Shown: positions 15,335 to 24,314, numbered from the stretch's first letter. The stretch: 34,881 nucleotides of DNA from Lachnospiraceae bacterium (GCA_017619295.1 JAFZSQ010000043.1:1-34881), one strand, 5' to 3'. Translations and numbers: made by a program. Notes: generated by a model from the letters alone, not told the origin.

Positions 15335-17044
15335 ATGAAAGTCAGAAGATTCAGCATCACTAACAAATTGATTTTTGTAGTTATAGTTCTGTTTCTGGTT
15401 TCAGACATTATCCTGGGTTATGTAACATATGAAAAATCCTATGATATGCTTAATAATCAGATAAAAAGCAACACTGAAAGTATTGCATCTGCTGTTGCTG
15501 CCATGATAGACGGCTCCATAGTCGCATCGGTAGCACCCGGCGAAGAAGATACCGACGATTACTTAATTGTAAGTAATGATTTGACCACATTCTTAGACAG
15601 TACAGGTGTTGAGTATGTTTATACAATCAGACCCGATGGAAACGGCGGCATAGAATATGCCATAGACGCACAAATTGAAGATTATTCTGCAATCGGTGAC
15701 GAGTTTGATGATGACGAAGCAGCTCCCGCATTAAAGGGCGCAGTGGTTTCAAGCAGCGAGCCCTATACCGATGACTGGGGCACACATATATCCTCATATG
15801 CTCCCATTTATTCAAACGGATCCATTGTTGGTGCTGTTGGTGTCGATGTTAGTATGGAATGGATTTCAGCTCAGACATCCGCTCTTCTTAAACAGATTGT
15901 TCTTATCTGCGTGATTGTCTTGATTGTAGGCGCCCTTTTGCTTATTATCCTCAGCAAAGCATTGGGCAAGAGTTTTGTTCTTCTTAACGACAAAATTGTT
16001 GAACTTACAAACGGCGACGGAGACCTTACAAGACAGATTGATATTACTTCCGGAGACGAATTCGAAGTAATCGGCGGCAATATAAATAAGCTGATAGAAT
16101 TTATCAGAAGCATGCTTCTCTCCATTCACAGCGAATCCAATAAACTTAACAGTGCTTCAACCCACATAGCTGACAATGTCCGTGGAGCCCTGAGCGAGGC
16201 TCAGTCAATTTCAGACATTATTTCCGATATGAACGGAACCATGGCAGATACAGCTTCATCCATTAACGAAATCAACTCCCTTATGTCAGACATAACCTCA
16301 TCCTTTGGCGAGATTGTCAATGAGATTGACGGTGGACGAGATTTTGCCCATGAAGTTAAAAGCTCTGCTTCCGGAATCGGTGCAACCGCCTCTAAAGAGC
16401 GAAGCACCACCGAAGAAAAGGTTGCCAAGATGGCTGCTGCAGTTACAGATCAGATTGAGCGTTCAAAAGCAGTTAAACGTATCGAAGACCTTACCGGTAA
16501 CATTATTGCCATTGCAAACCAGACTAATCTTCTTGCTCTTAACGCTTCAATCGAGGCTGCCAGAGCCGGTGATGCCGGAAGAGGTTTCGCAGTTGTCGCT
16601 ACAGAAATCGGAGAACTTGCAAACAACTCTCAGTCCGCTGCAACAGAAATCCAGACTGTATCAGCCGAAGTTATTTCTGCTGTTAACGGTTTGTCGGATG
16701 AAGCACAGACCCTTCTTAAGTTTGTAAATGACACTACTCTGGCTGGTTTTGAGAATCTAGCAAAGACCAGTGAAGAATACCAGCAGTCTGCTGAACGTAT
16801 ATCAGAGATGATGGAGCGCTTTGCCGATGCATCAGCTCAGATTCAAAGCAGTATAGACCAGATTCGTGAATCCACCGAATCGGTTAACACCGCTGTTGAG
16901 GATGTGGTTAAAGGTGTTTCTACCGCCGCAGAAAAGTCAGTTGAAATGTCCGATAACATGTCCAAAATTGACGTGGACGCAGCTGAAAGCAATGATATTT
17001 CAAACCAGCTTAAGACTGAAGTCGGCAAGTTTAAACTTGAATAA
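15335..17044 (+). CDS. Methyl-accepting chemotaxis protein with Cache-type sensor
   Basis: In this 569-residue transmembrane receptor, TM1 is at about 11-31. The extracellular Cache-like sensor covers 32-185 ([11 protein letters not shown], then [21 protein letters not shown], which is the typical end of a Cache domain). TM2 is at about 187-208. A HAMP segment ([18 protein letters not shown]) is followed by a long coiled coil. The CheA/CheW contact tip is intact: [20 protein letters not shown], then [14 protein letters not shown]. There is no C-terminal CheR-binding pentapeptide. AAGGAG lies nine bases before ATG. The gene is monocistronic with its own terminator and divergent from the module cluster. 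The ligand is not predictable, though Cache domains usually bind small metabolites. Confidence 0.93.
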   Translation: MKVRRFSITNKLIFVVIVLFLVSDIILGYVTYEKSYDMLNNQIKSNTESIASAVAAMIDGSIVASVAPGEEDTDDYLIVSNDLTTFLDSTGVEYVYTIRPDGNGGIEYAIDAQIEDYSAIGDEFDDDEAAPALKGAVVSSSEPYTDDWGTHISSYAPIYSNGSIVGAVGVDVSMEWISAQTSALLKQIVLICVIVLIVGALLLIILSKALGKSFVLLNDKIVELTNGDGDLTRQIDITSGDEFEVIGGNINKLIEFIRSMLLSIHSESNKLNSASTHIADNVRGALSEAQSISDIISDMNGTMADTASSINEINSLMSDITSSFGEIVNEIDGGRDFAHEVKSSASGIGATASKERSTTEEKVAKMAAAVTDQIERSKAVKRIEDLTGNIIAIANQTNLLALNASIEAARAGDAGRGFAVVATEIGELANNSQSAATEIQTVSAEVISAVNGLSDEAQTLLKFVNDTTLAGFENLAKTSEEYQQSAERISEMMERFADASAQIQSSIDQIRESTESVNTAVEDVVKGVSTAAEKSVEMSDNMSKIDVDAAESNDISNQLKTEVGKFKLE

Positions 17045-17062
17045 AAGACAAATAGTATTACA

Positions 17063-17109
17063 AAGGCCTTCTGTGATAAAAATGCTTATCACAGAAGGCC
17101 TTATTTTTT
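17063..17109 (+). terminator. Intrinsic terminator after the chemotaxis receptor gene
   Basis: A perfect 17-base-pair stem (AAGGCCTTCTGTGATAA and its complement) with a six-base loop is followed by ATTTTTT on the plus strand. The T-tract overlaps the stop codon of the convergent acetyltransferase gene. Confidence 0.92.
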
Positions 17110-17554
17110 ATGCTATCATCATCCTCATACTGACGGTTCCGTTTTCTTCACCTAATTCTTCAAATCCCATTCTCTTATAAAGCCCATATCCTACCTGCAT
17201 TACGGAAGGCTTCGTTGTAAATGTAACTTCTGAAAACCCAAGTTCTTTTGCCTTATCTAGCATTGTGTTTAACATTATTCTGGCATATCCTTTTCCTCTA
17301 TACTCAGGTTTAATAAATAATCGCTTTGCTTCACAGGTATTATCATTCAGCTTTTTTATCGCTATACATGCAACTGGATTATTATCTTCATAGCCGACAA
17401 GAAGTGCTCCTCCGCCGTAAAAGGCTTCCAGATCGGCCAGTTCTTTATCAAAAGAAACAAAGCAGCTTTCTGCGCCCTTAATCTGCGAGTATTCTTTAAA
17501 TAACTCTTTTACCACTTCTGTGTCACTACATTCATTTACTGCAAAGTTTTCCAT
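17108..17554 (-). CDS. GNAT-family N-acetyltransferase
   Basis: The 148-residue cytosolic protein has the GNAT acetyl-CoA loop in motif A as RGKGYA (86-91) after the strand CEAKRLFIKPEY, and motif B near GYGLYKRMGFEE (122-133). The length is normal for a single GNAT domain. It would transfer an acetyl group from acetyl-CoA to an amine; the substrate is not predictable from sequence. It is the last gene of the ArsR operon, 16 bases after the mini-thioredoxin gene, with GAGGAG before the ATG. GNAT enzymes are recurrent passengers in ArsR-type operons, so a detoxification role is possible but unproven. Confidence 0.88.
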   Translation of the reverse strand: MENFAVNECSDTEVVKELFKEYSQIKGAESCFVSFDKELADLEAFYGGGALLVGYEDNNPVACIAIKKLNDNTCEAKRLFIKPEYRGKGYARIMLNTMLDKAKELGFSEVTFTTKPSVMQVGYGLYKRMGFEELGEENGTVSMRMMIA

Positions 17555-17570
17555 ATTTCTCTCTCCTCAT

Positions 17571-17837
17571 TTATCCTAACTTTTCAAGCAGTTTAATCAC
17601 TTCTTCGGATTTTAAAACTTTTCCCATAGAAACTACTTTTTCATTAACTACTATAGCCGGCATACTCATTACACCATAAGCCATTACCTTCTCCATATCT
17701 GTGATATACTCAACTTCCACAGAAAGGTCAAGTTCCTCAACTGCTTTCTTTACATTCTCATACAGTTCATGACAGCACTTACATCCTGTCCCAAGAACTT
17801 TGATACTGTAACACCAATCAAATCCATGTAATCCCAT
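17571..17837 (-). CDS. Small thioredoxin-like redox protein with CxCC motif
   Basis: This 88-residue protein belongs to the TM0996/MTH895-like (thioredoxin_3) group. The active-site region IKVLGTGCKCCHELYENVKK carries cysteines in C-x-C-C form, and the cis-proline segment VMSMPAIVVNEKVVSMGKVL is present. In this group the protein is cytosolic and is found beside ArsP/YraQ-type permeases, where it may handle the thiol-bound cargo or the redox state of the permease. Here the permease gene ends 20 bases upstream. AAGGAG lies nine bases before the ATG. An extra cysteine at residue 9 lies before the motif. Confidence 0.88.
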   Translation of the reverse strand: MGLHGFDWCYSIKVLGTGCKCCHELYENVKKAVEELDLSVEVEYITDMEKVMAYGVMSMPAIVVNEKVVSMGKVLKSEEVIKLLEKLG

Positions 17838-17857
17838 TTATGTACTCTCCTTTTCTT

Positions 17858-18856
17858 TTATATAAGCATAAATTGAATGGCATTAAAGAAATATCCAACA
17901 ATAATGATTCCAACTATGCATATCGCAATGAACACACCCAGAAGCTTATTCTTTATAGCTTTTTTTAACATAATCATTGAAGGCAGACTAAGCGTTGTAA
18001 CACCCATCATAAATGATAAAACAACTCCGAGTCTTGCTCCCTTTGCAAGCAATGCCTCGGCAATGGAAATACACGCGAAGATATCAGAATACATAGGCGC
18101 ACCGACTATAGTTGCCAGTATAACTCCGAAGGGGTTTCCTGCTCCAAGAAATCTTATAATGATATCCTCCGGAATCCAATTATGAATAACAGCGCCTATA
18201 CCTACACCTGCCAAGATATATGGGAACACCTTCTTTAATGTGTTTGTAACCTGACTCCAGGAATACTTTATTCTTTCTTTGACTGTAAGCTTTTCCAAGG
18301 GCAAATCTATTGGCTTAACATTCCTTATGAATTCTTCAATCTGATCATCAAGGTGCATTTTCTCAATAAGTGTTCCGCCTGCCACAGCTATCACAAGGCC
18401 AAGTACCACATATAAAACAGCAACTTTTACGCCAAATATGCTCATTAGCAAAACAAGTGAACCTAAGTCAACCATGGGCGATGAAATTAGAAAACTGAAT
18501 GTTACGCCCAGCGGAAGTCCTGAACTGGTAAATCCAATAAACAGAGGTATTGATGAACAGGAGCAAAAAGGTGTTACTGTTCCAAGTAAGGCTGCCACCA
18601 TATTTGCACCTATGCCACGAAATCTACCCAGTATTTTCTTGGTTTTTTCCGGTGGAAAGAAACTCTGTATGTAATTGATAATAAATACCAGACCACATAA
18701 TAAAATTACAATCTTTATGACATCATAAATAAAAAACTGAACAGCACCGCCTACTTTATCAGTACTATTTAAACCCACTTCTGACAGGAGATTTCCTATC
18801 AAATCTTTCAACCATTTCATTCCAAAAATCTGATTCTGTATAAATTCCCAGACCAT
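17858..18856 (-). CDS. ArsP/YraQ-like permease (DUF318 family)
   Basis: In this 332-residue polytopic membrane protein, two repeated halves each have a signature: GTVTPFCSCSSIPLFIGFTS in the first half, with a Cys-x-Cys pair, and VGAPMYSDIFACISIAEALL in the second. About eight hydrophobic helices flank a cytosolic loop (about 160-205, LEKLTVKERIKYSW). Members include ArsP, which exports trivalent organoarsenicals, and many of unknown cargo. The Cys pair in the membrane fits soft-metal or thiol chemistry. It follows the ArsR gene by 78 bases and precedes the CxCC redox protein, the usual order. I infer metalloid or thiol-related efflux, not a specific substrate. Confidence 0.88.
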   Translation of the reverse strand: MVWEFIQNQIFGMKWLKDLIGNLLSEVGLNSTDKVGGAVQFFIYDVIKIVILLCGLVFIINYIQSFFPPEKTKKILGRFRGIGANMVAALLGTVTPFCSCSSIPLFIGFTSSGLPLGVTFSFLISSPMVDLGSLVLLMSIFGVKVAVLYVVLGLVIAVAGGTLIEKMHLDDQIEEFIRNVKPIDLPLEKLTVKERIKYSWSQVTNTLKKVFPYILAGVGIGAVIHNWIPEDIIIRFLGAGNPFGVILATIVGAPMYSDIFACISIAEALLAKGARLGVVLSFMMGVTTLSLPSMIMLKKAIKNKLLGVFIAICIVGIIIVGYFFNAIQFMLI

Positions 18857-18934
18857 CGTTTATTCCTCTTTCATATCGATAGTCATCTATGTGTTGGATT
18901 AAATTTATGCCGATATATTTCAATCGGCAAATGA

Positions 18935-19246
18935 TTACTTGTTACAGCAACAAGATACTTTTTTATTCTGTTCTTTATTACAGCTGATTGAGTCTAAGTA
19001 TTCTTTATACTCCGCAAAGCGTTCACAGCTAATGGAATAATGTTGCCATTTTCCATCTTTTCTTGAACTTACCAGGCCGCAATCACTTAAAACCTTCATG
19101 TGATGCGATAATGTAGGCTGAGTTACATGTAATTCCTCCAGAAGTTCACATCCACACTTTTCTCCGGGTGTAAGCATCTCTATAATTCTAAGTCTGTTGA
19201 CATCAGACATAGCCTTACATATATTTGCAACTTCTTCTCTTGTCAT
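18935..19246 (-). CDS. ArsR/SmtB-family metal-responsive repressor
   Basis: The protein is 103 residues from ATG 19246, which follows GAGGG at five bases. The longer frame starting GTG at 19258 lacks a ribosome site and would begin inside an operator repeat. The winged-helix fold is clear: ANICKAMSDVNRLRIIEML, then TQPTLSHHMKVLSDCGLVSS (recognition helix) and the wing RKDGKWQHYS. Candidate metal/metalloid ligands are C30 and C32 in EKCGCELLEEL, and a cysteine-rich tail (SCNKE, then VSCCCNK). Members repress their own operon and release DNA on binding metal or metalloid. Half-sites at 19257-19299 overlap the promoter, consistent with autoregulation. It heads the permease, redox protein and acetyltransferase operon. 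Confidence 0.9.
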   Translation of the reverse strand: MTREEVANICKAMSDVNRLRIIEMLTPGEKCGCELLEELHVTQPTLSHHMKVLSDCGLVSSRKDGKWQHYSISCERFAEYKEYLDSISCNKEQNKKVSCCCNK

Positions 19247-19256
19247 ATAATCCCTC

Positions 19257-19309
19257 ACATAGATGCTTGTCTATGTATGAATTCTATACCATACATAGAT
19301 ACCTGTCAA
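19257..19309 (-). promoter_or_regulatory. ArsR operon promoter with three operator half-sites
   Basis: The promoter is -35 TTGACA (19309-19304), a 17-base spacer, and -10 TAGAAT (19286-19281). Half-sites with the core TCTATGT or its complement lie at 19257-19263, 19271-19280 and 19290-19299. The last two form TCTATGTATG/CATACATAGA around the -10. Another CATAGAT lies before the permease gene (about 18885). The arrangement fits repression by the ArsR product. Confidence 0.8.
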
Positions 19310-19318
19310 TATGTTTTT

Positions 19319-20974
19319 TTATTTCTTCTGCAATGGTAATCTCACCATCACAGTACAACCTTTATTCTCTTCCGATTCTACATAGAGCCCATACCGCTCT
19401 CCACAAACCATCCTAATTCGTCTTTCAATGTTTATAAGAGCTATACGGGAAATTCCTACGTTTGATCCAGCGTGGCAATCCTTAAGTTTTTGCCTGAGTT
19501 CCTTTAACTCCGCTTCCTTCATTCCGCTTCCGTTATCTTCCACTGTAATGAAAACATCTTTTTCATCTATAGTAGCCGAAACGGTAACCTTTCCTGCCCT
19601 GTCCGTAAATCCATGAATAATGGAGTTCTCGACAATGGGCTGAAGAAGCATTCTGGGAATCATGATATCAAGGAAAGCATCGTCATCAACCGTCTCAAAC
19701 TCAAACCTCTCGGGGTATCTGGTCTGCATGATTGATGCGTACTGGTTTAGTGCGTGGAACTCATCAAACAAAGAGATATACTCTTCACCTGCGTTTGCAT
19801 AACGGATAAGGCTCGAAAGCTCGTTACAGATTCTGACGGCCTCCTCTTTCTCACCCTTATTTATCAAAGCTCTTACCGCATTTAAAGTGTTAACGGTAAA
19901 ATGAGCACCTATCTGTTTTTTCAATAGAGAAATAAGGGTTCTCTCAGTCTGCAGTTCAGACTCCTTAATCTTTAAATCTGCAGCAAAAAGCGCCTTATCT
20001 CTGTCCTCAATCCTCTTAAGAGTATCGTTGACGTGAATTACCAGATCATCAAAATACTCCTCGCCTGTAAGGGGCAAAGGTCTGTCTTTATTTTCGTTGG
20101 TATTAACGATAATCTTGTAAATAGGCCCGATTATATGCCGTCTCCAGTATTTGACAAAAATCGCCATAACCAGAAGAAGCACCACAATAGCTATGGGAAG
20201 GGTAATCTTAAAATAATTGCTGAGTTTATCCGAAACAGCGTTCTCACAGTAAACAACGAGATTGAATCCGGAGAGACCGATTTCTTTTTCCTTGTAAAAA
20301 ACGCTTTCTCTCAGAATATCATCCAGTTGGTCTTGCGACACATCTTTATTGGAGCATATGATTCGGCCATCGGCCGTAATAACTGTCCCGAGGTAATCCA
20401 AATCAGCATAGGAATTCAAAAGGTTCTCAAACCTTGATCTCTCCATCAGAAGCACAACATAGCCAAGTGATATTTCACCGCCCATAATCTCATTCATACA
20501 CCCTATATAAGTTGTATTATTTGATGATACTGTAAAAATCCTGCTGTGCTCCTTTTCCAGCAAATAGTAGGCTCGCTTAAGTGCTGTGTTGGAAATTTCG
20601 CCCTTGATTCTGTAAAATAAACCGTCATTGTTAAAAACCACCACATTGTTTGCGGGACAATAGTTACCTATAATGCTGTCCGCCCTTTCAGCCACTTCCA
20701 TACCCTCATCGTAGAAAGTTGAGGTGGCTCTGGTGGATGCCATGGAAATAATTCCGTCGAAATGGCTTAAAGCATAAGCGGTATCATTTAGGGTCAGCAA
20801 TTCATTTTCCACGCCTCTTATGATGGCATCAGATGTGGTCTCTGCCTGGGATACCATGTTGTTAATCATGGAACGCCTGGTGGTGAAATAAAAGAACACC
20901 CAAAGAAGCACCAAGAAGCTGCTTAGTGCAAACATAGTAAGCATGAAGTTAATTAGGATGTTCTTTTTCTTCAT
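19319..20974 (-). CDS. YesM/LytS-type sensor histidine kinase
   Basis: In this 551-residue membrane kinase, TM1 is at about 8-31, the external sensor about 32-255, and TM2 about 258-276. A short HAMP-like link follows, then a His_kinase domain with the phospho-acceptor in KKQIGAHFTVNTLNAVRALI (H358). The usual QINPHFLYN is changed to QIGAHFTVN but His and the flanking pattern remain. The ATPase domain has PRMLLQPIVENSIIHG (N box), VEDNGSGM (G1) and GCTVMVRLP. It would phosphorylate the response regulator encoded at the head of the same operon. Two substrate-binding lipoproteins encoded between them are the likely extracellular co-sensors. The gene ends close to the ArsR promoter. Confidence 0.92.
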   Translation of the reverse strand: MKKKNILINFMLTMFALSSFLVLLWVFFYFTTRRSMINNMVSQAETTSDAIIRGVENELLTLNDTAYALSHFDGIISMASTRATSTFYDEGMEVAERADSIIGNYCPANNVVVFNNDGLFYRIKGEISNTALKRAYYLLEKEHSRIFTVSSNNTTYIGCMNEIMGGEISLGYVVLLMERSRFENLLNSYADLDYLGTVITADGRIICSNKDVSQDQLDDILRESVFYKEKEIGLSGFNLVVYCENAVSDKLSNYFKITLPIAIVVLLLVMAIFVKYWRRHIIGPIYKIIVNTNENKDRPLPLTGEEYFDDLVIHVNDTLKRIEDRDKALFAADLKIKESELQTERTLISLLKKQIGAHFTVNTLNAVRALINKGEKEEAVRICNELSSLIRYANAGEEYISLFDEFHALNQYASIMQTRYPERFEFETVDDDAFLDIMIPRMLLQPIVENSIIHGFTDRAGKVTVSATIDEKDVFITVEDNGSGMKEAELKELRQKLKDCHAGSNVGISRIALINIERRIRMVCGERYGLYVESEENKGCTVMVRLPLQKK

Positions 20975-20982
20975 ATTCTTTG

Positions 20983-22152
20983 TTAATGACTCTTAAGGCA
21001 TTCTGCCCAGAATTCTCGGATTTTCTCTTTATTCTTAATCAGATAATCCTGATCCGCATCAATCAAATCAATAGCGTTTTGGGGTACATCGTTTCCATCG
21101 GGAACGTCGACTCTTGCCGACCAGGTTCCCTGAGTGCAGAAAGGCTTGTATCCTTCACCTTTTCCATCTGCCTCACCAAGCAGGAATCTGATAAAAAGCC
21201 TAGCGCAATTAGGGTTCTTTGCTCCTGTTGCCACCATTACCGCGTTGGTTGTGCGGCATCCGGTAAAGGGATTCAGTTCATAGATAGGCTCAAAGGAATA
21301 ACCCACTTCTCTGTATCTCATTTTGCTGGAAACCATAATTCCAAAGTCAGCGCTTCCATCATTTAACGCTTCCATTACCTCATCGGAACTATTGGTGAAA
21401 ACCATATTAGGTGAAACGGTAAGCCAGAAGTTTTCTGAAGGGGTATGTGTTTTGTCGAGGTCGTAGCTTTTTCCAAAATACTCTTCATATGAGCTGATAA
21501 AATCGTCGTCATGAAGGGTAGATGACCCAACAAACGCATAAGTTGAGAAGGATCTTAAGGGGCTTGGCATATAAATTCTGCCCTTGTATTTTTCATCCGT
21601 AAGTTCCCAAATATTCTTAATCGGTACTTTATCAAAACTATCAGAGTTGTAATAAATCATTTCCGCTTCATCAAGAAATGAAATGTACTGGCCTACGTGC
21701 CCGGGCTTCATTTTTTCCTTGATGTCCTGAGGCAGATAAGGAACTACCATGGCAGTATCGATTAATTTATCTTTAAAATCACCGGAGCAGTCATTGCATA
21801 TAACAATATCACACTCACCCTTTCCGGACTCGAAATTGGCTATAACCGCATCAATAAGGTCAGGGCTTCTAAGGTCTCTTACTTCAACACAAAGTCCGGG
21901 ATATGCAGCTTCAAAGGCTTCTTTGGTCTTTGTTACTCTGGTCGAAACCGTGTAAATAATAAGCACGTCCTCTTTAAGAGCAGCTTCATACAATTCATCG
22001 ACAGATTTCTCTTCATTTAAGCCGACTTCCTCCATCCACTCTTCTCCGACGGTGCTGACTTCGATAGTTTGCCTTGCTCCACATCCTGTAAGAAATATTG
22101 CCGATGCAAGTATTGCTCCTAAAATGTACTTGATTCTGCTTTTCTTATACAT
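20983..22152 (-). CDS. Extracellular substrate-binding lipoprotein, AfuA/iron(III)-type fold
   Basis: This 389-residue lipoprotein has the lipobox LTGC (Cys about 24) after a basic, hydrophobic start. The mature part is a type II periplasmic-binding fold: LIIYTVSTRVTKTKEAFEAA, then VIANFESGKGECDIVICNDC, ISFLDEAEMIYYNSD, and GSADFGIMVSSKMRYREVGY. This is the arrangement of AfuA, HptA and iron(III)-binding proteins. HptA-like members act as sensors of sugar phosphates with a two-component system rather than as transport proteins, which matches this context. No permease or ATPase gene is adjacent. Its ATG overlaps the stop of the preceding lipoprotein gene by one base (TAATG). The ligand is not known. 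Confidence 0.88.
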   Translation of the reverse strand: MYKKSRIKYILGAILASAIFLTGCGARQTIEVSTVGEEWMEEVGLNEEKSVDELYEAALKEDVLIIYTVSTRVTKTKEAFEAAYPGLCVEVRDLRSPDLIDAVIANFESGKGECDIVICNDCSGDFKDKLIDTAMVVPYLPQDIKEKMKPGHVGQYISFLDEAEMIYYNSDSFDKVPIKNIWELTDEKYKGRIYMPSPLRSFSTYAFVGSSTLHDDDFISSYEEYFGKSYDLDKTHTPSENFWLTVSPNMVFTNSSDEVMEALNDGSADFGIMVSSKMRYREVGYSFEPIYELNPFTGCRTTNAVMVATGAKNPNCARLFIRFLLGEADGKGEGYKPFCTQGTWSARVDVPDGNDVPQNAIDLIDADQDYLIKNKEKIREFWAECLKSH

Positions 22153-23567
22153 TAATTATTACTCCTTATTGAAATATCTTTATTTAACTTAATCCATTCG
22201 GAAGGGTTCTCCGCCTCTCTGTCACCCACTATAAAATCTCTGATAACACTGTCTACGTATTGAGCCAGATTTCTGTCATATTCAGCTTCGCTTGATGAGT
22301 CTGTCAAATATGGTGCACAACTCATTTGAGCTCTTGCATCAATATACTCGGCATCCGAGTCAACTCCGTTCCAGGTAACACCTCGCAAGTATTTATCGGG
22401 AACGTTCATTGCGCCTATTCCGTTAAGATGTTTGTTCTGGGATGTGTTCCAAATATAGTTCTTCGTAACAATGGTTGATGCCGTACGATAAATGCTCACA
22501 TCGACACCATCCGAATACTCCCAGTCAACTCCCTCTTCGCCGTATCTGGCAATCAGTGAAGCATCTTTGGTAAGCATCAAATCCAGCAGTGTTTCGGCCT
22601 CTGTTTTGTGGCTTGATCTTTCACTGATAATTGCCCCAATATCCGGCTTTCTCTCTACCTTTAATGCGTATCTGACTCCCTTTGGACCGGTTAGTGGTGC
22701 CACATGAATAAACTTGGCCATTATCTCCGGATTACCCTGATACAAAACGTCGGAAATGGAGTCCGTTGTAAAAGCTCCCACCACGTCCGCGCTACTGTTA
22801 ACTATCTCGCAAAAGGCTTTGTGATTATATTCAAAAGTCCTTGGATCAAGAAGCCCCTCTGAATAGAGATCTCTGATGTACAGAATGCCGTCCTTAAAGG
22901 AAGTTAAATCTGTGGCGTATACCTCCTGTCCTTCAGCATTCCTGCATTTTCTATTATGATATGGATCGTTATAAACAAAACTGTTTAAGATAAGTTCGCA
23001 AGGATTACTGGAATAGAAATCCCTGCATCCGATAAGAGGAATTTCATCCTTCTTTCCATTTCCGTTAGGGTCCTTTTCTTTGAAGGCCTTAAGAACTTCC
23101 TTTAGCTCTGACGTGGTTGAAGGAGTAGGCAATCCAAGGGTTGTCAGCCACTCGGAGTTAATCCATAATACCTGTCCGCAGTCTCCAACGGCTTTCCTTC
23201 CGTAATTGGGGTAATAGTATTCTCCGTGTGAATTCTTATAAATATATCCGGAATCTACATAATCGGTCAATTCAACATCAGTAAGTTCAAATTGCTCTCC
23301 AAACATTACAATATCTATATCTGAATCGGAAGAAAACAAAGCGTCCAGATACTCTTTACCGCTTGACTGTCTGACGGTTACAGGCTCGATATCGAAACCG
23401 GTCTGTTCCTCCAGCCAGTTAATGTAATAGTTGGTTGAAGGGTCCAAAACATTGTCTGAATAAGGTATCGCAACACGCAAAACGGTAGGCTGTGTGGTTT
23501 TGCCACAGCCTACCGTGAATAAACATGAAAATAATAATATAAGTACCGACCAATACACTCTCTTCAT
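22152..23567 (-). CDS. Extracellular solute-binding lipoprotein, family 1 (LplA-like)
   Basis: The 471-residue protein has a lipoprotein signal with lipobox FTVGC (Cys 21). The mature part resembles oligosaccharide-type family 1 binding proteins of Firmicutes: LRVAIPYSDNVLDPSTNYY, then WLEEQTGFDIEPV, and an EF-hand-like calcium loop DPNGNGKKDEIPL that is typical of the LplA/LipO group. That group normally feeds an ABC permease pair, but none is encoded here. It lies between the response regulator gene and a second binding-protein gene, so a sensory role is more likely. A perfect 13-base-pair hairpin (23482-23516) falls within codons 18-29. The ligand could be a plant-derived oligosaccharide, by inference. 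Confidence 0.88.
   Translation of the reverse strand: MKRVYWSVLILLFSCLFTVGCGKTTQPTVLRVAIPYSDNVLDPSTNYYINWLEEQTGFDIEPVTVRQSSGKEYLDALFSSDSDIDIVMFGEQFELTDVELTDYVDSGYIYKNSHGEYYYPNYGRKAVGDCGQVLWINSEWLTTLGLPTPSTTSELKEVLKAFKEKDPNGNGKKDEIPLIGCRDFYSSNPCELILNSFVYNDPYHNRKCRNAEGQEVYATDLTSFKDGILYIRDLYSEGLLDPRTFEYNHKAFCEIVNSSADVVGAFTTDSISDVLYQGNPEIMAKFIHVAPLTGPKGVRYALKVERKPDIGAIISERSSHKTEAETLLDLMLTKDASLIARYGEEGVDWEYSDGVDVSIYRTASTIVTKNYIWNTSQNKHLNGIGAMNVPDKYLRGVTWNGVDSDAEYIDARAQMSCAPYLTDSSSEAEYDRNLAQYVDSVIRDFIVGDREAENPSEWIKLNKDISIRSNN
23482..23516 (-). other. Strong hairpin inside the 5' coding region of the LplA-like lipoprotein gene
   Basis: Perfect 13-base arms (ACGGTAGGCTGTG and CACAGCCTACCGT) enclose nine bases. 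On the minus-strand mRNA they are followed by TTTTG. The hairpin starts about 50 bases after the start codon, right after the lipobox cysteine codon. Confidence 0.6.
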
Positions 23568-23591
23568 GACAGCTTAATTATACCATAAATA

Positions 23592-24314
23592 CTACATTTC
23601 TTGCATTTCTTTAGGCGAAACACCATAGTATGACTTAAATACTCTGAAGAAATGATAATACTCAGGATATCCGCAATTGATTGCCACTTCTTTAATGAGA
23701 ACCTGCTTGTCCTCAAGAAGTTCTTTCGCCCTCTTCATCCTGATATCTGTCAGATAGCATGTAAGAGATGTATTAAAATGCTTTGAAAAAAGACCGCAGA
23801 TATAGTTCCTTGAAAAGCCAAATTTTTTGGAAAGAATATCAAGGGTAATCTTCTCTGCATAATGTTCATTAACATACTTCACCAGATTGTTAAATCCGGG
23901 ATTTTCTGTCAAAGGTTCATCATTCTTTTCGGGTTTCTTCTTGGAAAGTCTTCCGATAAGTCCTTCCAAAACCATCTGAATGTCTTCGTTGTTAACAGGC
24001 TTAAGAATATAATCAAAACCTGACTGCTGGAAAAACGCTCTGACATTTTCAAAGCTGTCATAGGCTGAAATCATAACAAATTCAGTGTCGACATTTGCTT
24101 CCCTAAGGGCTTTAATCAGCTCATTACCATCCATTTCAGGCATCTTAAGGTCGCAGAAAACCACATCCGGCTTAATGAACTGGATTTCTTCCAGCGCAGT
24201 CTCCGGATTGGTCTGGCTTCCCACAACTTCAAAACCGTTGTCAAGCCAGGGAACCATGTTGATAAGTTCCTCCAGTATTAAGGTGTCGTCGTCTACAAGA
24301 TAAACGCTATACAT
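23592..24314 (-). CDS. YesN/AraC-type response regulator
   Basis: The protein is 240 residues from ATG 24314, which follows GGAGG at seven bases; a longer frame starting 12 codons upstream is not supported. Residues 1-120 are a receiver domain: acidic pocket VDDD (8-10), phospho-acceptor D55 in VVFCDLKMPEMDG, and the switch residues in MISAYD and LKPVN. Residues 143-240 are an AraC-type DNA-binding domain with two helix-turn-helix motifs (LDILSKKFGFSRNYICGLFS and IKEVAINCGYPEYYHFFRVF). It is the first gene of the four-gene sensory operon and the cognate partner of the histidine kinase at its end. An inverted repeat (ATATGC and GCATAT, 24354-24371) just upstream could be its site. Confidence 0.92.
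   Translation of the reverse strand: MYSVYLVDDDTLILEELINMVPWLDNGFEVVGSQTNPETALEEIQFIKPDVVFCDLKMPEMDGNELIKALREANVDTEFVMISAYDSFENVRAFFQQSGFDYILKPVNNEDIQMVLEGLIGRLSKKKPEKNDEPLTENPGFNNLVKYVNEHYAEKITLDILSKKFGFSRNYICGLFSKHFNTSLTCYLTDIRMKRAKELLEDKQVLIKEVAINCGYPEYYHFFRVFKSYYGVSPKEMQEM

Noticed and set aside
16305-16727. Second plus-strand frame inside the chemotaxis receptor
   Set aside because: Alternate frame of the conserved signalling domain, with no ribosome site; the receptor frame contains all family motifs.
18907-18935. Inverted repeat TGCCGAT/ATCGGCA between the ArsR gene and the permease as a terminator
   Set aside because: Stem of seven pairs without a T-run on the minus strand; at most a weak mRNA structure, so not listed as a terminator.
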